A DNA stretch of 64,000 nucleotides from Mycobacterium sp. PO1 (GCF_017312405.1 NZ_BLTG01000046.1:95666-159665), one strand, 5' to 3'. Shown: positions 35,442 to 45,007, counted from the first letter of the stretch. The notes: generated from the letters alone by a model not told the origin. A program made the numbers and translations.

Positions 35442-36173
35442 ATGGTAGATCGTCGTGTCGCGCTGGTCACCGGGGCGGCCCGGGGTCAAGGCGCCGCGAT
35501 CGCGGCCAGGTTGGTGGCCGACGGCTTCTGCGTGGCCGCCTGCGATCGACTCGTCGGCGAGGTGCAGGCCACCGCCGACGCTTTGGACCCGCGACGGGCG
35601 TTGGCCGTTCCACTGGACGTCACCTCCGCCGAACAGTGGCAGACGGCGGTGGCCACCACCGTGGCACGGTTCGGTGCGTTGACCACATTGGTGAACAACG
35701 CCGGGGTGTTGCATCGCGCCGCGCTCAGCGAGGAGTCCCCGGCCGCATTCGAGGGGAGCTGGCGGGTCAACTGTCTGGGTCCGTTCCTCGGCATCCAGGC
35801 TGCGCTGCCGCATCTGCGCGAGGCCGACGGCGCCTCCGTCGTCAACACCTGCAGCACCGGTGCGATCCGGCCGTTCCCCAATCACAGCGCCTACGGATCC
35901 TCGAAATGGGCCCTGCGCGGTCTCACACAGGTCGCTGCCGTCGAACTCGCTGCGGAGGGTATCCGCGTCAACGCAGTCTTCCCGGGCCCGGTGGACACTC
36001 CGATGCTGGACGACGCCACCCAGGCCCGACTGGCCGCACACGCGCTGATGGGCCGCATCGGCCGACCGGTGGACATCGCCGATGCGGTGGCCTTTCTGGT
36101 CTCCGAGCACGCCTCGTTCATCACCGGATCAGAACTCACCGTCGACGGTGGGCAGAGCCTGCAGATTGGATGA
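35442..36173 (+). CDS. Short-chain dehydrogenase/reductase
   Basis: Encodes 243 residues. The cofactor motif TGAARGQG and the NNAG motif are followed by the catalytic Tyr151 and Lys155 (YGSSK) after Ser in TCSTGAI. It ends with the usual GSELTVDGG. It is an oxidoreductase for an alcohol/ketone pair. Part of the P450 operon, between the aldolase and the Baeyer-Villiger-type oxygenase. Confidence 0.9.
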   Translation: MVDRRVALVTGAARGQGAAIAARLVADGFCVAACDRLVGEVQATADALDPRRALAVPLDVTSAEQWQTAVATTVARFGALTTLVNNAGVLHRAALSEESPAAFEGSWRVNCLGPFLGIQAALPHLREADGASVVNTCSTGAIRPFPNHSAYGSSKWALRGLTQVAAVELAAEGIRVNAVFPGPVDTPMLDDATQARLAAHALMGRIGRPVDIADAVAFLVSEHASFITGSELTVDGGQSLQIG

Positions 36174-36180
36174 CGACCGT

Positions 36181-37689
36181 ATGGCGAAGAATCTGTCCAT
36201 AGGCATCATCGGCGCCGGTCCCGGCGGCATGGCGCTGGGAATTTTCCTGCGCAAGGCCGGCTTCGACGACTTCACCATCTTCGACCGCGAGGACGGCGTC
36301 GGCGGAACGTGGCGCATCAACACCTATCCGGGCCTGGCCTGCGACGTGAAATCACACCTCTACTCGTACTCGTTCGACCTCAACGCACAATGGTCGCGGA
36401 TGTGGTCCGGGCAAGCCGAGATCCTGCAGTACTTCGAGCGGTGCGCGCACCGTCACGGGTTGGCCGACCATCTGGTGCTGAACACCGAGATCGTCTCTGC
36501 ACGCTGGGAGTCCGATGACCACACCTGGCGGCTGCAGACGTCGACCGGTGAGCAGCACACCTTCGACGTCGTCGTTTCGGCGGTCGGGATGTTCACCCGG
36601 CCGGTGATGCCCGATCTGGTCGAGGAGGAGCCGTTCACCGGCACCATCATGCACACCGCCCGCTGGGATCACTCGGTCGATCTGCACGGAGCCAGGGTCG
36701 CGGTTCTGGGTACGGGATCGACCGCGGCGCAACTGGTGCCCGAGGTCGCCAGACAGGCGGCCCAGGTCTACTCGGTGCAGCGGTCGCCGACGTGGGTGCT
36801 CCCCAAACCCGACCGGGCGTACACCGCGCGCGAGAAATGGCTGTTCGCCCACGTTCCGCTGGCGAAGAAGATCTACCGCGCCCGCTTGTGGCTGCGCAGC
36901 GAATCCAACATTGCCGTCATCGAGAACGGCAGCGACAAGACCCAGGAGTTCCGGGACGTCGCCCTGCGCACACTGGAAACCGCTGTCGCCGATGAGGACC
37001 TGCGGCGCCGGCTGACCCCGGAGCATCCGTTCGGCTGCAAGCGCCTCGTGTTCGCCACCGACTACCTGCAGACGCTCGCCCAACCCCATGTCAGCGTCGT
37101 CTCCAGTCCCGCCCGCGCCTTGCGGGCGAGATCGCTGGTGACCGAGGACGGTGCCGAATTGGGCGTCGACGTCGTGCTGTGCGCGACGGGATACGCCGCC
37201 GCGGACTACCTGGGACAACTCGAGGTCCGCGGAGCCGACGGAGCGGCGCTGAGTCACCTCTGGCGTAACGGGGCGTTCGCCTACCTGGGCATGGCGGTTC
37301 CCGGTTTCCCCAATTTCTTCATGCTCTACGGACCCAACACCAACGTCGGGTCCAACAGCGTCATCTTCATGCTCGAAGCCCAGGCGCGGTACCTGGTGCG
37401 TGCGCTGAAACACCTGCGCCGCACGAACTCCAGCTACATCGAAGTGCGCGCCGACGTGGTGACGAGGTTCCTGGCGAGGATCGACACATGGATGCAGGGC
37501 ACCGTGTGGCTGACTCGGTGCAGCAACTACTTTCGGGCCGCCAACGGCCGCGTCGTCACCCAATGGCCGCGCAGCGCGCGCGATTTCTGGCTCCGGACGA
37601 GGTGGTTTCGTCCCGCCGACTACACCTTCGAGGCACCCGCAGCCCGTCCCGTCATCGAGGTGGGCGCCCAGAGCACGGGACAGAGGTAG
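36181..37689 (+). CDS. Baeyer-Villiger-type flavin monooxygenase
   Basis: Encodes 502 residues. The FAD site is GAGPGGMALG near the N-terminus and the NADPH site is GTGSTAAQ around residue 181. Between them the fingerprint F-x-G-x3-H-x3-W-D is intact (FTGTIMHTARWD, residues 152-163). These enzymes insert oxygen next to a ketone to form an ester or lactone, using NADPH and O2. An esterase gene follows 5 bases after the stop, which is the classical pairing. Confidence 0.92.
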   Translation: MAKNLSIGIIGAGPGGMALGIFLRKAGFDDFTIFDREDGVGGTWRINTYPGLACDVKSHLYSYSFDLNAQWSRMWSGQAEILQYFERCAHRHGLADHLVLNTEIVSARWESDDHTWRLQTSTGEQHTFDVVVSAVGMFTRPVMPDLVEEEPFTGTIMHTARWDHSVDLHGARVAVLGTGSTAAQLVPEVARQAAQVYSVQRSPTWVLPKPDRAYTAREKWLFAHVPLAKKIYRARLWLRSESNIAVIENGSDKTQEFRDVALRTLETAVADEDLRRRLTPEHPFGCKRLVFATDYLQTLAQPHVSVVSSPARALRARSLVTEDGAELGVDVVLCATGYAAADYLGQLEVRGADGAALSHLWRNGAFAYLGMAVPGFPNFFMLYGPNTNVGSNSVIFMLEAQARYLVRALKHLRRTNSSYIEVRADVVTRFLARIDTWMQGTVWLTRCSNYFRAANGRVVTQWPRSARDFWLRTRWFRPADYTFEAPAARPVIEVGAQSTGQR

Positions 37690-37694
37690 CTCCG

Positions 37695-38642
37695 GTGGTG
37701 GCCCCGACCGCGCCAGGCGATGACATCGGCAGGCGACTCGACCCTGCGCTCGAGCACCTGGCCGGCACCCGCATCGACCTGTCTCCGGCCGTCCTGGGGG
37801 CGGTGCGGGACTCGCTGAACCAGCGACGGGCCGAGGCCGCGCCGACCGTCGACGATGTCGGCGTCGAGATCGAACAGCGCGAAATCCGGCTTTCGGTAGA
37901 CCAGTCGGTGCATGTCCGGATCTATCGCGGCGCACCGGCGCCGTCGCCGGCGCTGCTGTACTTCCATTCGGGGGCCTTCGTTCTCGGCAACCTCGACACC
38001 GATCACCGCCAGTGCGTGGAGTTCGCCAGACGGGGCCGGTGCACCGTGGTCTCGGCCGACTACCGACTCGCTCCTGAGCATCCGTTCCCTGCCGCAGCCG
38101 ACGACGCCCTGGCGATACTGCGGTGGGCGGTCGGCGCGGCCGCGGAGGTCGGTCTCGATGTGGCTGCTCTGGCTGTCGGCGGCAGCAGCGCCGGCGCGTC
38201 TTTGGCCGCGCGGCTGGCGCAGTGCGCCGCGGCCGGCGAGGCCCCGCCGGTGGTGTTCCAGCTGCTGCACCAACCCGTGCTCGACGACCGGCCCTCGCCG
38301 TCGAAGGACGAGTTCACCACCACACCGGGTTTCGACGGCGACGCGGTGGGGTGGATGTGGCGGCACTACCTCGCCGATACGCCACCGTCGGCGGACGCCG
38401 CCCCTGCACGGGCCGAGGAGCTGGGCGGTCTGGCGCCGGCGTTGATCACCTGTTCAGAGCTCGACCCATTGCGCGACGAAGCCGTCGACTACGCGCTCCG
38501 CCTCATGTGGGCCGGTGTGCGCACCGAGCTACACGTGTTCGCCGGCACGTGCCACGGCTTCGATTCGCTGGTGCCCGAGTGGGAGGTCAGCACGCAACTG
38601 TTCGAGATCCAGGGGTCGGCACTGCGGCGCGCCCTCTGGTGA
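37695..38642 (+). CDS. Alpha/beta-hydrolase of the HSL family (esterase)
   Basis: Encodes 315 residues from GTG. The nucleophile is Ser165 in GGSSAG, and His287 lies in CHGFDS. The oxyanion motif is HSGA where HSL enzymes usually have HGGG (YFHSGAFVLG), a notable change. It closes the P450 operon and would cleave the ester made by the Baeyer-Villiger enzyme. Loss of a glycine in the oxyanion loop may alter acyl size or rate. Confidence 0.85.
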   Translation: MVAPTAPGDDIGRRLDPALEHLAGTRIDLSPAVLGAVRDSLNQRRAEAAPTVDDVGVEIEQREIRLSVDQSVHVRIYRGAPAPSPALLYFHSGAFVLGNLDTDHRQCVEFARRGRCTVVSADYRLAPEHPFPAAADDALAILRWAVGAAAEVGLDVAALAVGGSSAGASLAARLAQCAAAGEAPPVVFQLLHQPVLDDRPSPSKDEFTTTPGFDGDAVGWMWRHYLADTPPSADAAPARAEELGGLAPALITCSELDPLRDEAVDYALRLMWAGVRTELHVFAGTCHGFDSLVPEWEVSTQLFEIQGSALRRALW

Positions 38643-38674
38643 ACCGGGTGGCTTCCCGGCGGTGACCGGCTGCG

Positions 38675-39142
38675 TCATGCCAACTCGCGGGCGACCGCGG
38701 CATGGTAGGCGTCGATGTTGGCGGGATTGACGGTCCGAAAGAAGCCGTCGGGCAACGGATGATCCCGGTACGCCTCGATCGTCATGGTGCGACGGAACAG
38801 GGTGATGTTCTCTCCGGGTCGGCTGAACTCGTACTGCACCGTGATCCGTCCCGGCATGCCGCCGTCGCCGTCACTGTCGTGGCCGAGGTTGCCGACCGAG
38901 GTGAACATCCACAGCTTCGGACGGGTGGCCATCGCCAGATGCCAGGTGAAGATGCGGTTTCCGTCCGGACCTGTCTCGGTCCACGTGTCGCCCACCTCCA
39001 GCGGAAGCTTCTCGGGCACCCGGCCGACATGCGCGCTGCCGGGGTAGGTCTTCGGCCAATTGGCCGGATTGGTCACGAAGTCGTAGATCTGTTCGGGAGG
39101 CTGGGTGAACGCCGTTTCCGACGTCGTCGTCACGATCCCCAC
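38675..39142 (-). CDS. SRPBCC/polyketide-cyclase-like protein
   Basis: Encodes 155 residues from the GTG chosen (VGIVTTTSETAFTQ); a longer in-frame start exists but has an unlikely N-terminus overlapping the regulon site. The START-like helix-grip pattern is visible (PPEQIYDFVTNPANWPKTYPGS and a strand-rich centre). These proteins bind hydrophobic ligands. The regulon site 5 lies 50-75 bases upstream. Ligand unknown. Confidence 0.7.
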   Translation of the reverse strand: MGIVTTTSETAFTQPPEQIYDFVTNPANWPKTYPGSAHVGRVPEKLPLEVGDTWTETGPDGNRIFTWHLAMATRPKLWMFTSVGNLGHDSDGDGGMPGRITVQYEFSRPGENITLFRRTMTIEAYRDHPLPDGFFRTVNPANIDAYHAAVARELA

Positions 39143-39191
39143 TGTGCTCCGTCCTGCGCCGTGGCCCGCGGGGGTGCGAACCGCCCCAAGC

Positions 39192-39217
39192 TTTACAAAA
39201 TATCCAGGCGATGTCAC
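39192..39217. promoter_or_regulatory. Shared motif, site 5 (SRPBCC gene)
   Basis: TTTACAA (39192-39198), 13 bases, TGTCAC (39212-39217), between the SRPBCC gene and the end of the LLM gene to its right. The LLM gene reads in the same direction, so this site can split them into two transcripts. Confidence 0.75.
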
Positions 39218-39277
39218 GCCTCGGTTGAGGCGGTGAAGGGAGAGGCCCGCCTGTGCCCCCGCGGCGGCCGGACGCCC

Positions 39278-40219
39278 CTAGGCGTGCGGGAGTTGCGGAA
39301 TCACCTCGGTGGACAGCAGCTCCAGGGTCTGTTCCGAGCATCGGTCGTGGGTGAACAACACCAGCTGGCCGAAACCCAGCTCGACCAGTTCGCCCAGCCG
39401 GTCCACCACGGCGGACGCCGTGCCGACCAGTCCCGCCTCCCGGAGGCCGAAACCCGGATCGCCGAAACGTTTCTCGGCAGTCTCGCGGACGCGGGGGAGC
39501 GCGGCTTCATCGGGCGCGAGTGCCATCACGGCCTCCACGGAGAGCACGATGCTGTCGGGGTCTCGGCCGATGTCCTGGCAGATCGCTCGCAGTGCGGCGA
39601 GCTTGGCCCCGATGTCGCCCAGCGCGTAGGTCGGCACATTCCACACGTCGGCGTAGCGCGCCACCAACGGCAGGGTGTACTTCTCGCCGACCCCACCGAC
39701 GACGATCGGGGGATGCGGCTGCTGTGTCGGTCCGGGCTTGATGGGCAGGTCGGTGACGGCGAAGTGTTCGCCACTGAAGTGGATGCGCTCTTCGCTGAAC
39801 GCCTGGTGCAGGATCTGCAGCGTCTCTCCCAGCTGTGCCGACCGGGCCGCGAACGTGCCCCAGGGCAGGCCGGCCCGGCGGTGTTCGTCTTCGATCGATC
39901 CGCTGCCGATGCCCAGCGACAGGCGCCCGCCCGAGATGTGGTCGAGGGTCGTCACCATCTTGGCCAGCATGACCGGGTGGCGAAACTGATTGCACAGCAC
40001 CATGTGTCCGATTCGGATGCGGTCGGTGCGGGCGAGCAGCGCGGTGGCCAGGGTCCACGCTTCCAGCGAGGGGTAATCGGGCATGCCGGGAGCGAAGAGG
40101 TGGTCGTAGAGCCACAGCGAGTCGATGCCGGAGTTCTCGCACCGGCGGACACGGCGTTCCACGTCCTCGTAGGGCAGGCCCATGTGGGGCAGATAGATCC
40201 CGATCTCGGGCCTGGCCAT
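39278..40219 (-). CDS. LLM-class flavin/F420-dependent oxidoreductase
   Basis: Encodes 313 residues. The barrel segments of the luciferase-like monooxygenase/F420 family are present: IGIYLPHMGLPYEDVERRVRRCENSG, DSLWLYDHLF, and the ISGGRLSLGIGSGS active-site loop. It probably uses reduced F420 or FMN; from sequence alone the cofactor is open. It is divergent from the second LLM gene at 40358. No regulon motif was found between them. Confidence 0.85.
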   Translation of the reverse strand: MARPEIGIYLPHMGLPYEDVERRVRRCENSGIDSLWLYDHLFAPGMPDYPSLEAWTLATALLARTDRIRIGHMVLCNQFRHPVMLAKMVTTLDHISGGRLSLGIGSGSIEDEHRRAGLPWGTFAARSAQLGETLQILHQAFSEERIHFSGEHFAVTDLPIKPGPTQQPHPPIVVGGVGEKYTLPLVARYADVWNVPTYALGDIGAKLAALRAICQDIGRDPDSIVLSVEAVMALAPDEAALPRVRETAEKRFGDPGFGLREAGLVGTASAVVDRLGELVELGFGQLVLFTHDRCSEQTLELLSTEVIPQLPHA

Positions 40220-40357
40220 CGGTGTCGCCCACCCCCTTCTTCGGTCGTGCCGCTGTACATCGCACTGCGTGCATGGTAACGACATTCTCACGCTTGGAGA
40301 AGGAAGTTACCCAGCGAGTACGGAGTGCCCACACATGACCGGCGAGGAGGCCTGGCT

Positions 40358-41278
40358 GTGAAATTCGCCATCACCCACCCGATGCACAGCCACCCGTACA
40401 ACCCGGAGTTGGTGACCGGGGCGGGAATCGCCGAGGTCGCCGCGGCCGCCGAGACGGCCGGGTTCGACGGGTTCGGCTTCACCGATCACCCCGCTCCCAG
40501 CCAGCGGTGGCTCGAGTCCGGCGGGCACGACGCGCTCGACCCCTTCGTCGCGATGGGTTTCGCGGCCGCACACACCACCACGCTGCGCCTGATCCCCAAC
40601 ATCGTCGTGCTGCCGTACCGCAACCCGTTCCTCGTGGCCAAGGCCGGTGCGACGCTGGACCTGGTGTCCGGCGGTCGATTCACCCTCGCCGTCGGCGTCG
40701 GCTACCTCAAGCGGGAGTTCGCGGCCCTGGGGGTCGATTTCGACGACCGGGCCGCGCTGTTCGAGGAATCCCTTCAGGTGATCCGTGACATCTGGACCTC
40801 CGACGACGTCACCATCGGCGGCGAGCATTTCACCGCGAAGGGGATCACCGCCCACCCCCGGCCGGTGAGTGTCCCGCACCCGCCGATCTGGATCGGCGGC
40901 AACACCGCGGCCGCGCGGACCAGGGTGGTCGCGCACGGACAGGGTTGGTGCCCGTTCCGGGCGCCCGCGATGCTGGCGCAGACCGCGCGCACCGCTGCGC
41001 TGGAGTCACTGGCCGACCTCTCCGCCGGCATCGGCGACCTACGACGCCGGCTGGACGAGGCGGGCCGCGACCCGTCGACGGTCGACGTCGCGTTCACCAA
41101 CCATGCCGGCGGCACCCCCGGTGCCGACGATTTCGACGCCGACGCGTACGTCGAAGGGCTCACCCAGCTCACCGACCTGGGCGTGACGTGGGTCCAGGTC
41201 GGTGTGCCCGGAGACAGCCTGGCGCACGCCCTGGAGGCCATCGACCAGTTCGGCGCCGACGTCATCGCGCGCCGGTGA
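40358..41278 (+). CDS. LLM-class F420-type oxidoreductase, second copy
   Basis: Encodes 306 residues from a GTG with GAGGAGG eight bases upstream. The active-site loop DLVSGGRFTLAVGVGYLKREF and the N-terminal KFAITHPMHSHPYNPELVTG mark the family, in the sub-branch often predicted to use F420. It is not a close paralogue of the neighbour at 39278. It may act on a double bond or a ketone in the pathway. Confidence 0.85.
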   Translation: MKFAITHPMHSHPYNPELVTGAGIAEVAAAAETAGFDGFGFTDHPAPSQRWLESGGHDALDPFVAMGFAAAHTTTLRLIPNIVVLPYRNPFLVAKAGATLDLVSGGRFTLAVGVGYLKREFAALGVDFDDRAALFEESLQVIRDIWTSDDVTIGGEHFTAKGITAHPRPVSVPHPPIWIGGNTAAARTRVVAHGQGWCPFRAPAMLAQTARTAALESLADLSAGIGDLRRRLDEAGRDPSTVDVAFTNHAGGTPGADDFDADAYVEGLTQLTDLGVTWVQVGVPGDSLAHALEAIDQFGADVIARR

Positions 41279-41293
41279 GCGCTGCCCTCCCGC

Positions 41294-42313
41294 TCACGAA
41301 CCGGAGAGCCGGACCAGTGTCTTGCCGATGTTCACACCGGTGAACAAGCCGTTGAGCGCGTCGACGCAGGATCCGATGCCCTCGAAGATGTGCTCGCGGT
41401 GCACCAGTAGCCCCTGTTCCTCCCACCCGCGCAGCGCAGCGAAGGCCTCGTCGAAACGGCCCCACTCGTCGAGTGCGTTGAACCCCTGCATCAAGGCCGT
41501 CTTGGCGAGCAGGTTGACGTAGTTGGCTGGTCCCGGGTGCTCACCGGTCAGATAACTGGAGATCACCCCACACAACACGACTCGGGCCTTGGGGGCCAGG
41601 CGCCCGAGCACGGCGTCGAGAATGGGGCCGCCCACGTTGTCGAAGTAGACGTCGACCCCCTTGGGGCAGTGCGTCTTCAGTGCCGAGGGCAGGTCGTCCT
41701 CGCGGTAGTCGATGCACGCGTCGAACCCGAAATCCTGCACCACCGCGCGGCACTTGTGCGCACCGCCGGCGATCCCCACCACCCGCGCTCCGGCGATCTT
41801 GGCGATCTGACCGGCCACCGAGCCGGTGGCGCCGGCCGCCGCGGAGACCACGACCGTCTCCCCGGCCACGGGGCGTCCGATGCCTGTCATACCGAAGTAC
41901 GCGGTGGCGCCGGTCGGTCCGTAGATCGACATCACCGCACGCTGGTCGACCTGATCGCCCGGTCCGGGCACGGGCGTCGTGAACAGGTCGTCACGCACGA
42001 TCGCGTACTCCTGGAAGCCGGTCAGTGTCGTCACGATGTCGCCGACAGCGTATGCGTCACAACGTGTTTCGATGACTTCGCCGATACCGGCAGCGCGGAT
42101 GACCTCGCCGAGCCCGACCGGCGGCAGGTAGCCGGGCTGGTCATCCAGCCACGTCCGGGCGGCGGCGTCGATCCCGACGTAGGTGGTGCGCACCAATGCC
42201 TCACCGTGGGCCGGACGAGGTGCCGCCGTGGTCACCAGCTCGGTGTCCCCGGGCTCGACCAGCCCCCGGGGACGGCGGCGCAACAGGATCTGGCGATTCG
42301 TCAGCGTCGACAC
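41294..42313 (-). CDS. NADPH-dependent MDR reductase (prostaglandin/leukotriene-reductase type)
   Basis: Encodes 339 residues. The fold is zinc-free MDR with the VVSAAAGATGSVAGQIAKIAG Rossmann motif, YGPTGATAYFGM, and the YFDNVGG segment typical of 2-alkenal/15-oxo-PG reductases. These reduce alpha,beta-unsaturated ketones. The convergent LLM gene ends 15 bases away. No shared motif lies before it. Confidence 0.87.
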   Translation of the reverse strand: MSTLTNRQILLRRRPRGLVEPGDTELVTTAAPRPAHGEALVRTTYVGIDAAARTWLDDQPGYLPPVGLGEVIRAAGIGEVIETRCDAYAVGDIVTTLTGFQEYAIVRDDLFTTPVPGPGDQVDQRAVMSIYGPTGATAYFGMTGIGRPVAGETVVVSAAAGATGSVAGQIAKIAGARVVGIAGGAHKCRAVVQDFGFDACIDYREDDLPSALKTHCPKGVDVYFDNVGGPILDAVLGRLAPKARVVLCGVISSYLTGEHPGPANYVNLLAKTALMQGFNALDEWGRFDEAFAALRGWEEQGLLVHREHIFEGIGSCVDALNGLFTGVNIGKTLVRLSGS

Positions 42314-42377
42314 CAGCCGAACCTACGGCATGGCAGCCGACCGATGAAGTGATTCTGCCCGCGAGTTCACCCCACGA

Positions 42378-44222
42378 TCAGAATGCGGCCTCGGGCAGGT
42401 CCATCAGCTCGGTGTCGACCGTGTCGACGATGGTGCGCAGCGCGGTCAGCGGCGGCAGCATGTTCGCGGTGAAGAACGCCGCAGTGGCGATCTTGCCCTC
42501 GTAGAACGCTGCGTCGGCGCGGCCGGGGTCGGCCTCGAGCGCGCTGTGTGCGACGCGCGCCTGCTCGAGCAGCCGCCAGCCGATCACCAGGTCGCCGACA
42601 GCCAGAAGCAGCCGCACGGAGACCAATCCGACCTTGTAGATCTCACCCGGCTGCTCCGAGGCGCCCAGCAGGTAACCGGTGACGGTGCCGATCATCGCCT
42701 GAACATCCTGCAGCGCGGTCGCCAGCAGGGCAGCCTGCGGCTTGAGGCGCCCGTCGCATGCCTGGACCGTGTGGGCGATCTGGGCGGCGACGTGGGCCAG
42801 CGCCTCGCCGCGGTCGCGGGCCACCTTGCGGAAGAAGAAGTCCATCGACTGGATCGCGGTGGTGCCCTCGTAGAGCGAATCGATCTTGGCATCGCGGATG
42901 TACTGCTCGATCGGGTAGTCCTGCAGGAAACCAGACCCGCCCAGCGTCTGCAGCGATTCGGTCAGCATCTCGTAGGCCCGTTCGGAGCCCACCCCTTTGA
43001 CGATGGGCAGCAGCAAGTCGTCGACCCGGTGGGCCATGTCCGCATCAGCGCCTGAAACATGCTGCGCCACATCGCTGTTCTGGTGGGCAGCAGCGTACAT
43101 GTACAACGCTCGCAGTCCCTCGGCATACGACTTCTGGGTCATCAGCGAGCGGCGGACGTCGGGATGTCGGATGATCGGCACCCTGGGCGCGGTCTTGTCG
43201 GTCATCTGGGTCAGGTCGGCGCCTTGCACCCGCTCCTTGGCGTACGCCAGCGCGTTGAGGTATCCGGTGGACAGCGTGCCGGCGGCCTTGACCCCGATCG
43301 TCATGCGGGCATGCTCGATGACGGTGAACATCTGCGCTATCCCGCGGTGCACGTCGCCGACCAGGTAACCGACCGCGGGCCTGTCGTGTACGCCGAAGCT
43401 GAGCTCACACGTCGGCGAAGCCTTGAGGCCCATCTTGTGCTCCAGGCCCGTCGCGTACACCCCGTTGCGCTCACCGATCTCGAGGGTCTGCGGATCGAAG
43501 AGGAACTTGGGTACGTAGAACAGGCTCAACCCCTTCGTGCCCGGCCCGGCGCCCTCGGGTCGTGCCAGCACCAGATGGAAGATGTTCTCGGCGGTGTCCC
43601 CGACGTCGCCACCCGAGATGAAACGCTTGACGCCCTCGATGTGCCACGTTCCGTCGGGTTGTGCGATGGCCTTGGCGCGTCCCGCCCCGACATCGGAGCC
43701 GGCGTCCGGCTCGGTCAGCACCATGGTGGCTGCCCAGCCCCGCTCCAGGCCTTCGGCCGCCCAACGGCGCTGCTGCTCGTTGCCCTCGGCGGCAAGGGCG
43801 TGCGCCATCGCGGGGCCGAGGGCGTAGAAGAAGCCGACGGACGGATTGGCGCACAGCAGCATCTCGTTGATGGCCCAGGCCAACGCTGCGGGCGCCGGAA
43901 GCCCGCCGATCTCCTCGGCGATGCCGACCCGCCACCAGTCGGACTCCTTGACCGCGGCCACCGTGCGCGCGATCTCGTCGGACACCGAGATCGCGTGGGT
44001 GCTGGGGTCGAAGACCGGCGGATGGCGGTCGGCGTCGGCGAACGACGCGGCGATCGGGCCCTGTGCGAGGCGGGCCACCTCGTCGAGCATGGTGCGCGCG
44101 GTGTCGGTGTCCAGGTCCCCGTAACCGCCATCGGCCAGGACGTCGCCCAGCGACAACACCTCGAAGAGGTTGAACTCGATGTCCCGCACATTGGCGATGT
44201 AGTGGCTCGACGCATGTGTCAT
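42378..44222 (-). CDS. Acyl-CoA dehydrogenase, long form (FadE5 type)
   Basis: Encodes 614 residues, longer than classical acyl-CoA dehydrogenases because of an extra C-terminal helical part, as in FadE5. FAD motifs MVLTEPDAGSDVG and the IEGVKRFISGGD strand are present; catalytic Glu452 lies in LYEGTTAIQS. It introduces the trans-2 double bond in an acyl-CoA. It is probably the first beta-oxidation step for the acid made by this pathway. Control may be separate: a different palindrome lies upstream. Confidence 0.93.
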   Translation of the reverse strand: MTHASSHYIANVRDIEFNLFEVLSLGDVLADGGYGDLDTDTARTMLDEVARLAQGPIAASFADADRHPPVFDPSTHAISVSDEIARTVAAVKESDWWRVGIAEEIGGLPAPAALAWAINEMLLCANPSVGFFYALGPAMAHALAAEGNEQQRRWAAEGLERGWAATMVLTEPDAGSDVGAGRAKAIAQPDGTWHIEGVKRFISGGDVGDTAENIFHLVLARPEGAGPGTKGLSLFYVPKFLFDPQTLEIGERNGVYATGLEHKMGLKASPTCELSFGVHDRPAVGYLVGDVHRGIAQMFTVIEHARMTIGVKAAGTLSTGYLNALAYAKERVQGADLTQMTDKTAPRVPIIRHPDVRRSLMTQKSYAEGLRALYMYAAAHQNSDVAQHVSGADADMAHRVDDLLLPIVKGVGSERAYEMLTESLQTLGGSGFLQDYPIEQYIRDAKIDSLYEGTTAIQSMDFFFRKVARDRGEALAHVAAQIAHTVQACDGRLKPQAALLATALQDVQAMIGTVTGYLLGASEQPGEIYKVGLVSVRLLLAVGDLVIGWRLLEQARVAHSALEADPGRADAAFYEGKIATAAFFTANMLPPLTALRTIVDTVDTELMDLPEAAF

Positions 44223-44275
44223 AGCCCGGAGTGTGGCGGTCCAGCAAAGACGTACGCAACCGTAACCTGCGCAGA

Positions 44276-44297
44276 CCTACGGTGACGCAACCGTAGG
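44276..44297. promoter_or_regulatory. Perfect palindrome before the acyl-CoA dehydrogenase gene
   Basis: CCTACGGT and ACCGTAGG are perfect inverted copies with a 6-base spacer. The sequence ACGCAACCGTA occurs twice (44254-44264 and 44285-44295), once inside this palindrome. It lies 54-75 bases upstream of the start. The layout suits a TetR operator distinct from the shared regulon motif. Confidence 0.55.
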
Positions 44298-44305
44298 GTG
44301 CGAGG

Positions 44306-45007
44306 TCACCGAGGCATGTGATATCGGTCACGCCCGTGCGGCAGTTCGGCCTGCACGGCGGCGCGATCGGGGTCGAAGCTCACCATCGATGCGATCGGCG
44401 AGCTCTCGGGCAGGGGATCCTCGTAGCTCCACGCCACGTCGGGGACGACCACATCACCGACCACCGCGCTCCAATAGGTCGCCCACCCCTTGTAGTTGCA
44501 GTATGTCGCGGTGTCCGAGCGCCGGAGGACCTCGGCGCGCACCGCCTCGACGCTGACGTACAGCCGGGGTGCCAGCGATGTCTCGAACACGATCGTGGTG
44601 TCTGCGGTGTCGACCACGGTGACCCCCAGGATCTTCACGCGCAGCCGTCGGCGGGTCGGTCGGCAATCGACGCGGTGGTAGGGGTTGGGTGGGTAGTGCA
44701 CCAACCGGCGGCCCTCCTCGAACCAGGCGTCCACCGCGGTCCACGGCACCGACACGAAGCCGGGTGCCTCGAGGACCGGGGTGGTGGGCAGCTCGCTGAC
44801 GTCCTCGGCGGCGAACGCATAACTCAGCGGCTGGCCGCGCCGGTGCACCATCAATGCACCCTCGGTGTCGATCAGGGTGCGGTCTCCGAGCACGGCCTGG
44901 ATCCGGCGGGGGTGTGGCTCGACGTAGACGAGGTTGCCCTCGACGGTGGGGCTGAAGGCGCCCGCCCGGTCCTGGCCCAGGGGTCCGGTTCCCGCGGTGA
45001 GACTCAC
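44306..45007 (-). CDS. DUF427-family protein (two domains)
   Basis: Encodes 233 residues from GTG. Two DUF427 units are seen, about residues 30-115 and 145-225, each with a strand-rich core; the second has the conserved TYCNYKGWATYWSAVVGD and VAWSYEDPLPES blocks. Function of the domain is not known. Regulon site 6 lies about 85 bases upstream, and it is divergent from the WS/DGAT gene. Confidence 0.8.
   Translation of the reverse strand: MSLTAGTGPLGQDRAGAFSPTVEGNLVYVEPHPRRIQAVLGDRTLIDTEGALMVHRRGQPLSYAFAAEDVSELPTTPVLEAPGFVSVPWTAVDAWFEEGRRLVHYPPNPYHRVDCRPTRRRLRVKILGVTVVDTADTTIVFETSLAPRLYVSVEAVRAEVLRRSDTATYCNYKGWATYWSAVVGDVVVPDVAWSYEDPLPESSPIASMVSFDPDRAAVQAELPHGRDRYHMPR

Noticed and set aside
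40262..40300. Regulon motif between the two LLM genes
   Set aside because: Only a half-site-like CTCACGC is present and there is no TTTACAA at the required distance.
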